DNA of 64,000 nt from Congeria kusceri. Its lineage: Eukaryota > Mollusca > Bivalvia > Myida > Dreissenidae. The DNA lies in assembly GCA_027627225.1 (NCBI GenBank), contig CM051026.1:2256001-2320000 (forward strand), read 5' to 3'. A program made the position numbers and the translations under genes. This document shows, one piece after another, positions 43,450-56,299 of the stretch. The notes beneath the pieces were generated by a model that worked only from the letters and a program-made list of their open reading frames with translations, was not told the origin of the DNA and made no database searches. Numbering within the stretch: the stretch's first letter is position 1; each line of letters starts with the position of its first letter.

Positions 43450-45300
43450 ACTTTGTACATGAAAAAGTAAAAATTCAAATGTGTTGTCAATATTTTTTTG
43501 AAGACTGTGTTTATATGTTTCATGTATGTTTTATATAATGTATGCAATTTGAGATAAATTTATTAAAACATTTTATACTCCCCAAAACAGCATTCACAAT
43601 ACAGAGCAAACATACGAGGCTGATTAAACCAATTGTAGTATAGAAAATACATGGTATGAGATGTATAGTAAAGACTTTATACACATACATATCAAATATG
43701 AATGAACTGTGTGTGCATGTTCGCGTATGAATTTGTGGTTTGTGTTATAATTCATAAAAAATCGCACACTGCTGCATTCATGTAACCTTGCAGTATTTAG
43801 CTGTTTATTATTATTTGAATTAAGTGTATGCTTTCCGAGTTTCTTTGCAGCGATGAAATATTACAAAAGTTTGGCTATGATAAGCGTTAACAGATTAATA
43901 ATGTTGTTAAACTTGTATTAGTTATTGTTACGTTTATTATAAATGACATTGAAAACTATTTGACAACGCATTTGTTAAATGTTTGTTTTGACATTGTTTT
44001 ACTGGTTTATTTGTATCTTTGTTATCTTGTATTGTACATTTATCATCTATTCAAATCAAACACTCAATACTATACAATGAATTACATTATTTGTGAACAT
44101 AGTTTAAGTGGCTGAAAATTAATCGTTGTCTGCTTATTATATTGTGCAGGTTAATGGTGTTTGAACATCAGTGTTTTCACTTACAAATTATTTGTGTATG
44201 AATAATAGTCCACGCGAAGCCACAACATGGATAGGCCGTGAGAAATTTTATGAATACATATGTTTTGTAATCAAGTGCCTCTATCTTTTTTTTAAATTAA
44301 AATGTGTGATTCATAATTATTGTGTCATTAAACAATTGTTACAATTTTAGTTTGTATGTAAACATAATTTCGTGATTTCTTTTAATAATAAACTGTATGC
44401 AAGATGAAAATGTTTATGTCCACCATTGGAAAGGTTTGATTATTCAAATATTGTCTTGATGAATAACATTTTATTCCTCCCTACAATTATCCTGCAGTCA
44501 GTTTAATGCTTTCATGTGCATTCGAAGTAAATGTAGTTCAAGACTGCTGAAATTATTACACAATATATAACAGTTCAACGACCGCGATCTATACAGATTT
44601 GATAGTGTGTTTTTGTATGTAAAGTAATTAAACGGTGTAGCTTTTTTTTTAAGCCAAAGTTTATGAACTGTGTGTTTGCAAGTATGTGAATTTAAGAATT
44701 GTGCTATAATTCCTGCGTCAATTGCACAATGGCATGTCTTTATTTTTCATTCGTCTTAATTCTTTAACTAGTTATTAATTTGAACTTTATTTGATCTTTT
44801 TAGTTTATCTTTTTCTGAAATCAGTTTGCGGAGCTGATATAACTCGTGTAGAGAATGTGCCTTATATACAGGTGTATACTTTTGTGGTAATGGTTAATAT
44901 AGTGTGTGTTTTGGGTCATTTTGTGATAAATGGCATTTGTACATATTTCGTGAAAGCATGTATGACTGGTATTTTACGTCATGTGTGTTTTACTTTTATT
45001 TGTGTACTCATCTTAATTGTATTATTCATTTATCATCGTACTTGAAGACGAGTCATTCGAATCAACTCAAAAAAATAAATGACATTATTTCTCTATGTAG
45101 TTTTTTTTTCCGAAACAAGTATATGCTCGTTTAAAAATGATTCGTGATAAAACGTCAGTGCCAATAACCCCTATTGTTTTTAGGTGTACGTAAACCATTT
45201 TAATTCACTTTTATGTGTAACTTGCTGTTACAAAATAATTTGGCGTGTGTAATGCTATGTGAAGATGCTGTTTTTTATTTATATATTTTTGCCGTTGCTT
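43450..45300. other. 3' flank within duplicon B, no gene
   Basis: It aligns with 29260-31310. The open frames at 44791-45134 are hydrophobic translations of T-rich sequence and have no counterpart that stays open in duplicon A. Confidence 0.55.
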
Positions 45301-45306
45301 TTTTAA

Positions 45307-48050
45307 CTTATCTTTCGTCCGCCGTGCGTCGTGCGTCAACATTTTCATTCAAACAACATGTCCTCCTAAATCGCTGGGCATATTTTCACCAAACTTCCCA
45401 GAAATAATCCTTGGGTGACCCTCTTTCAAAATTGTTTAACTCGTTTCGGTCCGCTGCGTATGTAGGTCACCAGAGCTAAAACTAAATTTAAAAAGTGAAA
45501 AATTAAAAAAATCATCTCTGAAACTGCATGGCTGAGAGCTTTCATATTTCGGTATGTGGTATCTTCTAGTGGTCCTCTACAAATATTGTTCAAATGATGC
45601 CCCTGGAGTCAAAACTGACTTTAAAAATCCTCTTTTCTGAAACCGCAAGACCCAGAGGTTTCATGTATGGTATGTAACATTACATAATGGTCCTCTACAA
45701 AGATTGTTCAAATGATTCCCGTGGGGTCAACACTGGCCGCGCCTTGGGGGTCACATGGTTTATATAGACTTAAATAGCTAAATGACTTCGAATATCTTCC
45801 TCTGAAACCGCAAGGCCCAGAGGTTTGGTATTTGCTTGGTATTGTATAAGTGTCCTCTACAGAGATTGTTCAAATGATGACCCTGGGGTAAAAACTGGTC
45901 ACGCCGAGGGGGTCACATTGTTTATATAGACTTAAATAGCAATATTTTTTTCAAAAAACTTCTCCTCTGAAACCGCAAGGCCCGGTGGTTTCATATTTAT
46001 AATGTGGCATCCTCTATGGGTGCTCTGCAAAGACTGTTTAAATGACCCTCTGGGGTCAAAACTGGCAACGCCCCGGTGGTCACATTGTTTATATAGACTT
46101 AAATAGCAAACTGATTTTAAATATCTTCTCCTCTGAAACCACAAGGCCCAGAGATGTCATATTTGGTATGTAAACTTGCATAGTAGTCCTATATAAAGAT
46201 ATTTCAAATGATTACCCTGGGGTCAAATTTAGCCAAGCCCCGGTGGTCATATTGTTTATAGAGACTTAAGTAGCAAAATTATTTCAAAAATCTTCTCCTC
46301 TCAAACCGAAAGGCCTAGTGGTTTCATACTTGGTATGAAACATTCTATTGTGGACTTCTACAAATATTGTTCAAATGATGACCCTGGGGTCAAAACTGGC
46401 CACGCCCAGGGGGGTCGCATGGATTGTATAGACTTAAATAGCAAAATGCCTTTAAAAATCGCCTCCTCTGAAACCGCAAGGCCCGGAGGTTTTATATTTA
46501 GATTGAAATATTGTAAAGTGGTCTTCTACACAGATTGTTCAAATGAAGCCCCTGGGGTCAAAACTGGCCATGCCCCGGGGGTCACATTTTTTTATAATTT
46601 ATATACTTAAATAGCAACATTACTTCAAAATTATTCTTTTCTGAAACCGCATGGCCCAGTGGTTTCATATTTGGTAAGTGGCATTCTCTAGTGGCCTTCT
46701 ACAACGATTGTTCAAATAATGCCCCTGGGGCATTGTTTATATAGACTTTAATAGCAAAATGACTTTTAAAATCTTATCCTATGAAACAGTGAGGCCCAGG
46801 GTTATATAGAATTAAATAACAAAATGACTAAAAATCTCCTCAGAAACCGCAAGGCCCCAAGGTTTAATATATTGTATGTACCATTGTAAAGTGACCCTCT
46901 ACAATGATTACGCATGGTTTGTTTAGACTTATAAGACAACTGTACTTTTAAAGTCGTATCCTCTGAAACTGCAAGGCCAAGGGGTAGCATATTTCGTATG
47001 TAACATTGTATAGTGGTCCTCTACAAAGATTGTTCAAATAATGCCCTTTGGGTAAAAAGTGGCTACGCCCCAGTGGTCACATGGTTAATATAGCCTTGAA
47101 TAGCAAAATGACTAAAACATCTCTGAAACTGCAATGCCAAGAGGTTTTGTATTTGGTATATAACATTGTGTAGTGATCTCCAAGAATGTTTAAATTATGC
47201 CCCTGGGGTCAAACCTGGCTACGTCCTGTGGGTCACATGGTTTCTATATAGAATTGTATATGGCAAGTGGACTAAAAAAAATCTTCTCCTCTGAAACTTC
47301 AAGGTCCAAAGGTTTTGTATTGTGTATGTAACATTGTGTAGTGGTCCTCTACAAAGAATGTTCAAATTTAGCTCTTCGGGTACAAAGAGGCCACACCTCG
47401 GGGGTCACATGGCACATGGTTTATATAGACTTAAATGACTAAATGACTTTAAACGTTTCTTCATTGAAACCTTAAGGCCCAGAGGTTTTGTAATTTCTAT
47501 CTAACATCTTATATTGGTCCTCTACAAAGATTAATCAAGTTATGCCACTGGTGTCAATCCTAGACACGCCCAGTAGTCACACGGCCTGTACAGACTTATA
47601 TGGAAAGTGGACTGTACAAATCTTCTCTGAAACTGCAACGCCCAGAGGTTTCAGATTGTGTATGTAACATTGTATAGTGGTCCTCCACATATATTGTTTA
47701 AATCATGCCCCTGGAGCAAAAAGAAGCTCCACAGTGGAGTCACATTTGATGGGTTTTGATAATCTCCTCCTCTGAAACCGAAGGCCCAGATGTTTCATAT
47801 TTGGCATACAATTTGTATAGTGGTCCTCTACAAATACTGTTCAAATCATGCCCCTGGAGTAGAAAGTGGCCACTCCCTGTGAGTCACATGTTTTATGTAG
47901 ACTATAAAAACCTTCTCCTGAAACTGCAAGACCCAGACCTTTATTCTCAGGTACGTGGTTTAGTGCCATTTGGCCCTCTTGTTACAAGACATTATGATGC
48001 CTTAAACTCAAGTGAGCGACCTAGGGCCATCGTGGCCTTCTTGTTATAAA
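45307..48050 (+). mobile_element. 2.7-kb element made of ~17 degenerate tandem units
   Basis: The head is CGTCCGCCGTGCGTCGTGCG then TCAACATTTTCATTCAAAC and CTCCTAAATCGCTGGGCATA. Next come about 17 units of roughly 120-170 bp, each with CTCCTCTGAAACCGCAAGGC, CCAGAGGTTTCATATTTGG, a TAGTGGTCCTCTACAAAGAT block, TTGTTCAAATGATG.CCCTGG, GGTCAAAACTGGCCACGCCC and ATATAGACTTAAATAGCAAA. The tail is CAAGTGAGCGACCTAGGGCC then ATCGTGGCC.TCTTGTT. The matching place in duplicon A (31325) lacks it, so it is a discrete insertion. The head-units-tail design resembles tandem-core mobile elements reported in oysters (pearl-type, Helitron-related); that parallel is inference. No open frame of note. Confidence 0.85.
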
Positions 48051-48054
48051 TTCT

Positions 48055-49060
48055 ATGATATAATGCGTGATGCGCCTTGAAACTTGTTAAACTAAACTAT
48101 AATGGGTTACATTAAAACGCACATTCTTGGGCGGTGATGCTTTGATTGTTGAAATCTGAGTTATGTCTAGTAAATTTATTTCTTTAAAAAAAGTTTGTTT
48201 TTACAGAACGGCATTATTTCTTATACAAGAGGGTACATCAGCCGTTTTCTTTAGACACCTGTTTACTTGCATTATTTGTGTCTTTAACTGTAGTAAAAAA
48301 AAATATCTTCTATTAATGCATTTGATGTTTGTATTAATTTTTGTAATAGTTTTGTTTAGTGAATGAATGTTGTAAATATGCTTGTTTTATAGCTGATTTA
48401 TGGTCTGTGTTAGTTGCCAAAGATAGTATTAATGTTTACGTTTGCATTAATCGTTACATAACATAACATTAAATTGAACACCACCGGCATTTTTCGTTGC
48501 ATGATTTTTATTGAAAACGTTTGGTAAGATGCTTATCAGAAACTACAGGTTTAATTTCGAAAGAGTGTTCACAAAAATGTTCATTATGTGACCGTCTACA
48601 AAAAAATGCATTTTTATTATATATAATGATAGCCACAATATTGGTTACATTGAAAAATGACAATCTTCCCTGAATCAACTAGCTTGATATCGACACAATG
48701 TCATATAAATGTTATTTGAGTAATGGTCTACTTATTTCTTGCAATTAAATTTACTCTTTCAAAATGTGAGCGTCTTGATTTGTTGTGTTGTTTCCAAATA
48801 TGGGTTTTATTGCATTTCTTCTTCTCTGAAACTAATGGATCAAGTATAAACGTTTACATAAATGTTCTCCTTAACCCGGAAACAAATCCCTTTTGTAAAA
48901 ACCCATGGTCAACAGGGTGCTTGGCTACTTTCCTTTACATTGGTTGTGTAACTGAGACACAGCTGACAAACAGTTTAGCGATTCAGAACCACGTGGACCC
49001 TCTTGTGTTATAAACCCTAAGCAATTTGCATTAAAAACGTATGACGTTTACATTTATAAT
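48055..49060. other. Duplicon B flank, no gene
   Basis: It aligns with about 31330-32480. The open frames here (48163-48366, 48723-49013) are not conserved in duplicon A. Confidence 0.5.
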
Positions 49061-49065
49061 AATAT

Positions 49066-49720
49066 TCAAGATTCAATAGTCAACATATTTCTTTTGTTAC
49101 TTAAACATACATATTTCTCGTAATATGTTTCTCGAAACATGTTTCTCGTAACATGATCCAATGAAATGATATAATTATAGTCACATGACAACTTATAACA
49201 TATGTAAATATCTACACAATTTATAATACTATTGTATATAGAAAACCAAATAACATGTATTATTCCTAGTTCGCGTAGAAATAAAATCCAGAGAAAATTA
49301 CAACAAATGTGTTTTACTTAAGTACATGCCCAGAGGAGGGACTTACGAGACAGATTTATCACAATATGTACACTATGTACACTAATATATGCACTGTAGA
49401 GAACAACAAATTATTGCTCTTATTGTACAGTATTTGTCATACATTTTCGTCTGTTAAAAGCATGGTATGTATATTTACACAGATTCAGTGCTGTTGTATA
49501 ACTGTTAAATAGGCTAATACATTTGACCACACTAGGTTTAGTATAGTGATATTTACTGATATATATCTTCCGAATGTCAATATACCGAGGGCAAATGCAT
49601 ATAAAATGATATTCGTCTTCCAAATCAATGTCTATTGCGAAAAGTGCAAAGTCTGTTACAGTGTTCGATTCTGTTATTGCCGTGACAGCCTGTTTCTATT
49701 ATTAATTTTAATTTAATATT
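49066..49720 (-). mobile_element. LINE 3'-end insertion in duplicon B
   Basis: The flanks ATTTATAATAATATT and AATATTGTTATTTTCTCACA are joined in duplicon A (32470-32495), so this interval is an insertion. Its minus strand carries the carboxy end of a non-LTR retrotransposon ORF2 (49420-49700). The remainder below 49420 would be its 3' untranslated region. Confidence 0.65.
49420..49700 (-). pseudogene. LINE ORF2 C-terminal fragment
   Basis: The minus strand reads RIETGCHGNNRIEHCNRLCT in one frame and EDEYHFICICPRYIDIRKIY plus YTKPSVVKCISLFNS in another. This matches the cysteine/histidine-bearing tail common at the end of LINE ORF2 proteins (RIETGR..N....R.C..C....ED EYHF.L.CP.Y...R). A frameshift separates the two parts near 49630, so it is dead. 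It is a different fragment from the LINE at 18.5-21.6 kb. Confidence 0.75.
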
Positions 49721-50799
49721 GTTATTTTCTCACATTGAAGAGAATTATGACCCTATGAATAATTTTGATTCAGCATGTAAGTTACTTGTTATTTAATTGT
49801 TTCTGTTGTAATAACTGCACTTCCACTGTGATGAGTTGCTGCAGGATCAAGATCAAAACTAGCCCATATTTGCGCTCAGCAGAACACGCTCAGTAAAACA
49901 ATACTTTGACATTCAATTCATCTTGATAAGCAATACATGTCATGAAATTATGTTATGATTTGAATAAGAGCTGCAGTTTAATTTCATGTGCTTAAGAATC
50001 AGTTGTTAACTGTATTTTATCATCAATTATATTTTGTGTAGGTTACTTGCTAAACATTGTATTAAAATTTAGGTACAAGTTTATTTTGAAATCCTACAGT
50101 TATACCAAACCTGTCTTGCAATTCAAGACCTGTTGGACTATGCATTAAAATTTCATTTTTCTTTAACAAGTAAAACAGTCTCTCCTTGTGAAGTTAGTCC
50201 CATATTAATTACGTTCACCCTCCTTCCATCTGTAAGTACGTACGACCTATCTTCTGTTCAAGAAAATAAGCAAATTGTGTGCGTATAAATGTCAAATGAA
50301 GATCATGCACATTGTTTGTGTTTATGTAACCGGATATTATTATATTATTGGATAATTATTTACATGTGTGTGTAAAAAAAAATTAATTGTTTCATGTTTT
50401 GTTACTAACGTTAGTTTATTGACCCGTGTAGAGAAGTAAAAACTAGGTGTTACTTAAAAAAAAAACATAAATACAATCGTAAACTGTAAACGTAAACATG
50501 TAACAAAAGTAAAAGCATTTATTAAATAGCCACTTTTCAAGGACATATCAATCTCTTTCTTATATAAGAAATAGTTTTCAAGAAAATATAATAAAGGTAT
50601 AGTTTTGTTATTACGCATTTTATTTCAAAAATGTTACAAAGTTTACTAAGTCGAACAAGAATAAAACATATCGTGTATTGAATTTAACATGTTTTATGAT
50701 GAGAACACCACACCGACTCAGTGTAACAAATCTTTAATAATAAACAAACTGCAATACGCAATAACTGATAGTAGATACAGATTATCATGATTGGATTAA

Positions 50800-51670
50800 G
50801 CCGATTTCTATTGGCTACCGATGTTATAAATAGCGGTCACGTCACATACACTGTTGTGAATACTTAACAGTACATTCTACAAATAGCAAATTACGTCACA
50901 AACAAAAATGTTTATACTTAATTCGTTCACCAGCTAACGTTTGCGACGACAAAGGAGAAAAATATAGCTTCGATAAAAGAACAGGTAATAAGTAATTTTC
51001 CGGTCAAAATTGTTCAGGATTCAAGCGATCGTAGTTAGTGTAAAATGTACTGTCGCAATGCACTATTTTAATTTTTGTTACAGGCGGTTTTTGTTCTGGT
51101 AGTATTATTTTCGTTTTTTATGCACGTGATCAATAAATCAAATTGAGTCTATCTTTCGTAGCGACAGTCGACCACTGTTCAAAGTTAATCATAGTTTTGC
51201 ATGAGTGATAATAATCCCACATATTTTTCCTTTGACATTGTAATTTATATTAAAATAAAAAATAAAAGTAAATAATATTCATGTGAATACTACATTATGA
51301 GATGATCGACAAAAACAAATGACTAAGCCACAGACAATACCTCGGGAATCCTCTGTACAAACTGCGTTATTAAATCGCAGATAGTAAAAGTTCTTTAGAC
51401 TCGCGGTCATTCTATAAGTAGCGGATGAGTAACAGACAATATCAGGAGAGATCACTGTAAAATCTGTGTATAAATTCTTTATATAAATTGCCGATAGTGG
51501 CAGTTCTACAGACACGCGATCATTTCATAAATAGAGGTCGAGAGACAGATAAAATCAATGGCAATCAATGTAAAAACAACATTTTAAAAATTGTCCGTTA
51601 TAATCGTAAATTTAGACTCGCGATTATTCTATAAATAGCGATCGACTAACATACGATATCAATTCTAAGG
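50800..51670. repeat. ~115-bp satellite block 2
   Basis: The family is that of 34810-35400: repeated ATTCTATAA.TAGCG, GAGTAACAGACAATATCAGG, AGAGATCACTGTAAAA and AATTGCCGATAGTGGCAGTTCTACAGACACGCGATCATT-type strings. At least four units are clear between 51340 and 51670. Confidence 0.75.
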
Positions 51671-51769
51671 CGCCTTTTTGCCATGTAAACAAACGTATTT
51701 GGATGTAAATAAATATTCCAAAAACAAAAAGTGAACACAATTTTTCTATACCTTTTGTTGACAAGGAAT

Positions 51770-52215
51770 TGATTTGAAAATCTTAAGTTTGATAGGCGCA
51801 CCGCTTTGAAAATATTACGTTTGGTGGGGAACCTATTTGAATGACTTACGTTTTGTAGGAAACCTTTTTGAAAGTCTTACGTTTCATAAGGAGCCGATTT
51901 GAAAGTCTAACATTTGGCAGGGAACCTATTAGAATGCCCTATGTTTGGTGGGGAACCTATTTGAAGGTCTTCCGTTTGGTAGAGAACCTATTTGAACGTC
52001 TTACGTTTGGTAGAGAACTAATTTAAAAGCATTACGTTTGGTTGGGAGCCAATTTGAAAGTCTTACTTATGGGAACTAATTTGTTAAAGTCGTAGATTTA
52101 GTAGGGAACAGATATGAAAGTATTACGTTTGGTAAGGAACTGGTTTAAAAGTCTAACGTTTAGGGAGCAAATATGAAAGTATTACGTTTGTTACGGAACC
52201 GATTTGAAAGACTTA
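51770..52215. repeat. ~31-bp tandem array, about 14 diverged units
   Basis: The unit is close to GTCTTACGTTTGGTAGGGAA then CCTATTTGAAA. Units vary in length (27-33 bp) and sequence. The array starts just past the end of duplicon B. Confidence 0.9.
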
Positions 52216-52299
52216 TGAAATTACTCGCAAATGTAATACCCATGCACTAGAGGTAATACTAACAGATATCAGAAAGAATTGAACTGCACTAGAGTTAAT

Positions 52300-52470
52300 T
52301 ATGGATGATGTAACAGCCCATTGAAGGAAGAGAACGCGCTGACTAATGAGTTAGAGAAGAAGGGATGGAGTAACGAATACGGCAAATGCAACGACGAGAA
52401 GTAAGTGAGGTGTGGTAGAGAAGTAAGGGAGACAGGGACGTGATGAAGGGACTAAGGAACGAAGTAGTAT
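52300..52470 (+). repeat. Purine-rich tract
   Basis: GA-rich words (AGAGAAGAAGGGATGG, AGAGAAGTAAGGGAGACAGG) dominate this stretch. It probably represents an old simple-sequence array. Confidence 0.55.
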
Positions 52471-53130
52471 TGAAACACTGCTTATTACATTTAAGTTTAT
52501 TGTATTACCTCTTATTCAGGACGGTTGATTAAATGCAAACAATTAATAATGAGAGAGGTGCCACCGGACAGCAAATCCCCTATGTTGTATTATATTAAAT
52601 TGGTATTTATTTGTTACAACGTCCTGAAAGAGAAACGAATCGCATTCAATTCAGCAATACTAACTATACACACACTGGTAGGAAGGACCGTACAACAAAG
52701 TGTTTATTTTACAGTTCTTTAACGATTTACGATCAACGTATTAAGTCATACAGGGTCAACAATGCATGAAAATAATATTTGGCTTGCCTCTGCACTATGT
52801 TTTTACATACAATGATAGCATTTAATATTCGGACATAGCGGTAATTAACCAAATGAAATTTTAGACTTTCTGTATAAATGGAAACAATACAAGTGATAAA
52901 TTGGTTTAAAGGTATTAGAGCTCACAATTCATCAGTACGACTCAATCACAGTTCCTACAATACAACACTTTGTATGTTCTACTACTACCCTTATGATACC
53001 ACACACATTGTAATATCTATCGTTCGACATATTTACAATCTTGATTGAAGATTTGAAATTTATGTGAATAAAATAATTGCACTCATGTTCGTACACAACT
53101 TAAATAGATAGCTAATTAGCAATTTAAGCT
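52471..53130. other. Non-coding stretch
   Basis: Nothing is recognised upstream of the Harbinger element. Confidence 0.4.
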
Positions 53131-53276
53131 GGTATTCCATAGACGCGTGAGCGCTTTACGTCTGTGTGTTGCGCTTTCCGTCTGTGATTCCGTTGACGTT
53201 GCTACTATTCCATTGATGCGTTTATCATTCGTCAACAGTTGTATTTTTCTGTACCATTTTTGTCCGGACTATCATT

Positions 53277-53573
53277 GTGAAAATGACTTCTTTAGACGAA
53301 TTGTCGCAACTTTTGTTGATGGGTGGAGTTTTGTACTTAAAGAAAAGTAAGCGTAAGCGAAAGCATAGATACTGGGTGCGGTCAATCGTAAGGAATCGAA
53401 GTGTATTTGGTACATTTCACCATTTAGTGAAAGAATTAGAACTCAGTGAAGAGGAGTTTATTCGCTATTTTCGTTTAAACAAAAAAAGTTTGGACGTGTG
53501 CTATATTTCGTTGAAGAGCCGCTCACGAGACGATCAGTCTCTCGGGAACCTATCAAGGCCAGACAAAGATTAG
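53277..53573 (+). pseudogene. Harbinger transposase, first exon
   Basis: It opens with ATG in the frame MTSLDELSQLLLMGG, then RKHRYWVRSIVRNRSVFGTF and HHLVKELELSEEEFIRYFR, the N-terminal region typical of Harbinger transposases (W[VI]R... R...G.F..L..EL...D...F..YFRM). After about residue 80 the family-like sequence REPIKARQRLDQPYT continues in a different frame, so a frameshift lies near 53525-53540. The donor to the next exon is not clear. Confidence 0.75.
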
Positions 53574-54271
53574 ACCAGCCATATACTTGAGGCAAATAAG
53601 ACATCTATTACGAAAGAAACGATTTATTAACATTCAGCGGTAACACATACTTACCTGTTGAAATCAAATAGAGCAAACCCTTATTAACATAAACAAAATA
53701 TTCTTTAATAGCTCTAATATCTTTCAAAACAAACATTACCAGACCTAGTATTATTTATACAATGAAATGTTTTTCTTTGTACACAATTTTAACAACAAAT
53801 ACAGCACGGATAGTGACGAGGGGTCCTTATCACGACAACTTATAAACCCTTCAAACATTAAACAATGTTATATTTTCAAACACGTTGTTTCATTATTCGT
53901 GCAATGAAGAAATTGCAGCGCTCAATATGTCCAAGCCAGACTGTTGGTATGCCTCATGGTTGCTCGTGGTAACGCATGTATCCCATCCAACCACTGGAGC
54001 TGAAGATAATTGTCGAGATACGGCTGGTGGATGACATATCTCTTGAGAAAACGCTCACACTCTAAGTTGCCCTAACCCACAACTCTCAGATGTGACAGGA
54101 GTGCTGGAAACTTGCGTGGCTGTCTGTCTATCTTTCATCTCAGCGTGGAACATTATTGTTGACATTTGCATTTGGAGCCATCCTTGTGTTTCTTTAGACC
54201 CTGTTTGGCCCTCTTATTGTACACCTTTCGAAATACCCATCGATTTGGTGCATCTTGTCTTCATGTTTAGA

Positions 54272-54543
54272 TTAATTTTCGGGCCTTTTAGACTGAGCCT
54301 TTGCTAGTTCCAGAACACCCGACTCTAACTCAGACATTGTTTCAACTTTCTTGCGCTTAGTAGATTTTTGCTTCCCTTTAGCAGATGATACACTTTTGAC
54401 TGCATTACATCTAGACGATGATTGCTCAACAGACATGTTCGATTGCTCCAATGGGCTAGCTGGCGGGGTGGAACTTACTGGCCCTGACACCTCCTGATCG
54501 TATTGGCTGATGTCTGTGTTGTCTGCATCGTCGTTGAAACCCC
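54272..54543 (-). pseudogene. Harbinger MADF-domain protein, exon 4
   Basis: It begins after GCTAATTTCAG with GFNDDADNTDISQYDQEVSG and continues through a serine-rich stretch and KGKQKSTKRKKVETM, a lysine-rich probable nuclear localisation segment, to a TAA at 54272. A BESS-type C-terminal motif is not recognised, so the true end may lie further down in a broken frame. Confidence 0.65.
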
Positions 54544-55042
54544 TGAAATTAGCAATCGTACATCAATAGCGAATTTACGACAGAATTTCATCAGAATATG
54601 ACTCGCATGTCATACTTTCGTGTAGCATTTTGTCTGACACTCTGGAACAAAATTTCTTGCACCAAACAATACACGCATTCATGTTTGTGTATTACATGTT
54701 CATTTAATGCGTGCACAACTATTTTCTACGTGTCGCAATAGCTTACCCATCTAGTGGTTGTGCTATATTATATTGTCATATTTTTTCATTAAATACGTTA
54801 AATTGCGACTAATAACGGTAATGTTATCACTTATCACAATTATAACGAGATAACGATGTCTAAATGAATAAACTCATGTTAGTATTCACGTGATAGGCAT
54901 TCTAGTTTCTCACATGAGCCTATACCTATTTTTGAACGTTAATTTTATTAATTTAATACGAAGCTAACAGCTTTATTTGTTAGCCTACATCGGTAAAGAA
55001 AATAAAATTGAAATTAATAAGTGTGTATGTTCATTTTCACAG

Positions 55043-55972
55043 GTTTCTTGGAACTGGGGAGTCATTCGTGTCACTCAGTTATTCATACCGAGTTGGACAG
55101 CCAACAGTCACCGGTCATATTCCGGAGTTGCGTAAAGTAGTATGAAAACAACTTTCATCACTGTACATGAAGATGCCATCCACACAAGACGATTGGTTGC
55201 AGATTGTCGAAGGGTTTTACTCAAATTGGCAATATCCTCACTGTGTCGGGGCTTTAGATGGTAAGCATTTTATAATGAGGGCACCTTATAATACAGGCTC
55301 TCTATATTTTAACTATAAAGGGACATTCTCCATCGTGCTAATGGCATTGGTTGATGCACACAAGCAGTTTAGGATGATTGACATTGGAGCGTATGGCTGG
55401 AGCAGCGATGGTGGAACTTTTGCCAACTCGAACTTTGGAAAAGCTCTGGCCACCGACGAACTATCACTTCCACAGGCAACACCTTTACCAGGGGAAGAGC
55501 ATCTTGAAAAAATCCCTTATGTAATACTAGCCGACGAAGCAGTCCCCTTAAAAGAACATACTATGCGTCCATACCCTGGGCGGGGATGCACACAAGATCA
55601 AAATATATATAACTATAGACTCTCGTGGGCTAGAAGATGCGTATAAAACGCGTTTGGAGTGTTAGCTGTGATATGAAGAAATGTTTACACGAAAATTGCC
55701 TTTAAACCACAAGCAGTAAATGAAATAGTCAAACCCATAGTCGTCTTACACAATTTGCTTCAGAGGGAGACATCAACCTCTATGACGGCTAGCATTCTTA
55801 AAGAATGCAATGAGCACCTGCGGAAGGAATGTGGCCTCTGTCTAGAACCTGACGTCGAGCGACAAAACAAACCAGTGACATTCGAGAAGCGTTCAAAAAG
55901 TATTTCATCCAGAACTACACGCCACCTTGGCAAGAGAATGGTATACGATGTGGTTATTATGGAGATACATAA
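55043..55972 (+). pseudogene. Harbinger transposase, catalytic exon (DDE_Tnp_4 type)
   Basis: The acceptor TTTTCACAG is followed by FLGTGESFVSLSYSYRVGQP. The nuclease core is complete: CVGALDGKHFIMRAP with the first catalytic Asp, IDIGAYGWSSDGGTFANS with the second, and ILADEAVPLKEHTMRPYPG with the Glu, then NYRLSWARR. Three in-frame stops interrupt it: TGA at 55143, TAA at 55644 (just before NAFGVLA) and TGA at 55674, where the family has Trp in a RWR motif. A frameshift near 55850-55870 precedes the family-like ending IREAFKKYFIQNYTPPWQ. The central 160 codons remain open. Confidence 0.9.
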
Positions 55973-56006
55973 TTTAGAGGTGTAGGCCCTATATGTTCGC
56001 ACATAC

Positions 56007-56087
56007 CTTTGACTGTCAGTAATCGCCATTGATTTTGTGTCATCGATATTCGATTCATCGTCAACTGCAGGCATGCTACTGTCTGTG
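56007..56087 (-). pseudogene. Harbinger MADF-domain protein, exon 3
   Basis: An 81-bp exon lies between AATAAATTTAG and CAGTCAAAG|GTATGTG. It encodes an acidic linker (MPAVDDESNIDDTKSMA) of the type found between the MADF domain and the C-terminus in these proteins. Confidence 0.6.
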
Positions 56088-56299
56088 CTAAATTTATTAA
56101 AAAATCATAAAATTTGTTATATCATGTGTCTTTGTATCACAAGTAAAATAAAACGTCATGTTATCTACATTTTGTTTGGTCCCCAAATACACAGTGAGTA
56201 ACCATATATATAATAACATGGCAATATTTCCAACAACCAAAATACATCGACATGTCTATATCTCGTTAAATTTATAAGGACTTGAAACGTTCCTCTTAC

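Larger units (their letters stand above)
42150..51670 (+). repeat. Duplicon B (second copy of peptidase last exon and flank)
   Basis: It is collinear with 27740-35400 at an offset of about 14 kb, as listed under duplicon A. It is longer because of two insertions, 45307-48050 (tandem-unit element) and about 49066-49720 (LINE 3' end), and it lacks the ~890-bp segment of A. Exons A and B of the gene were not copied. The shared sequence is diverged enough for frequent substitutions and small indels, so the duplication is not recent. Confidence 0.85.
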
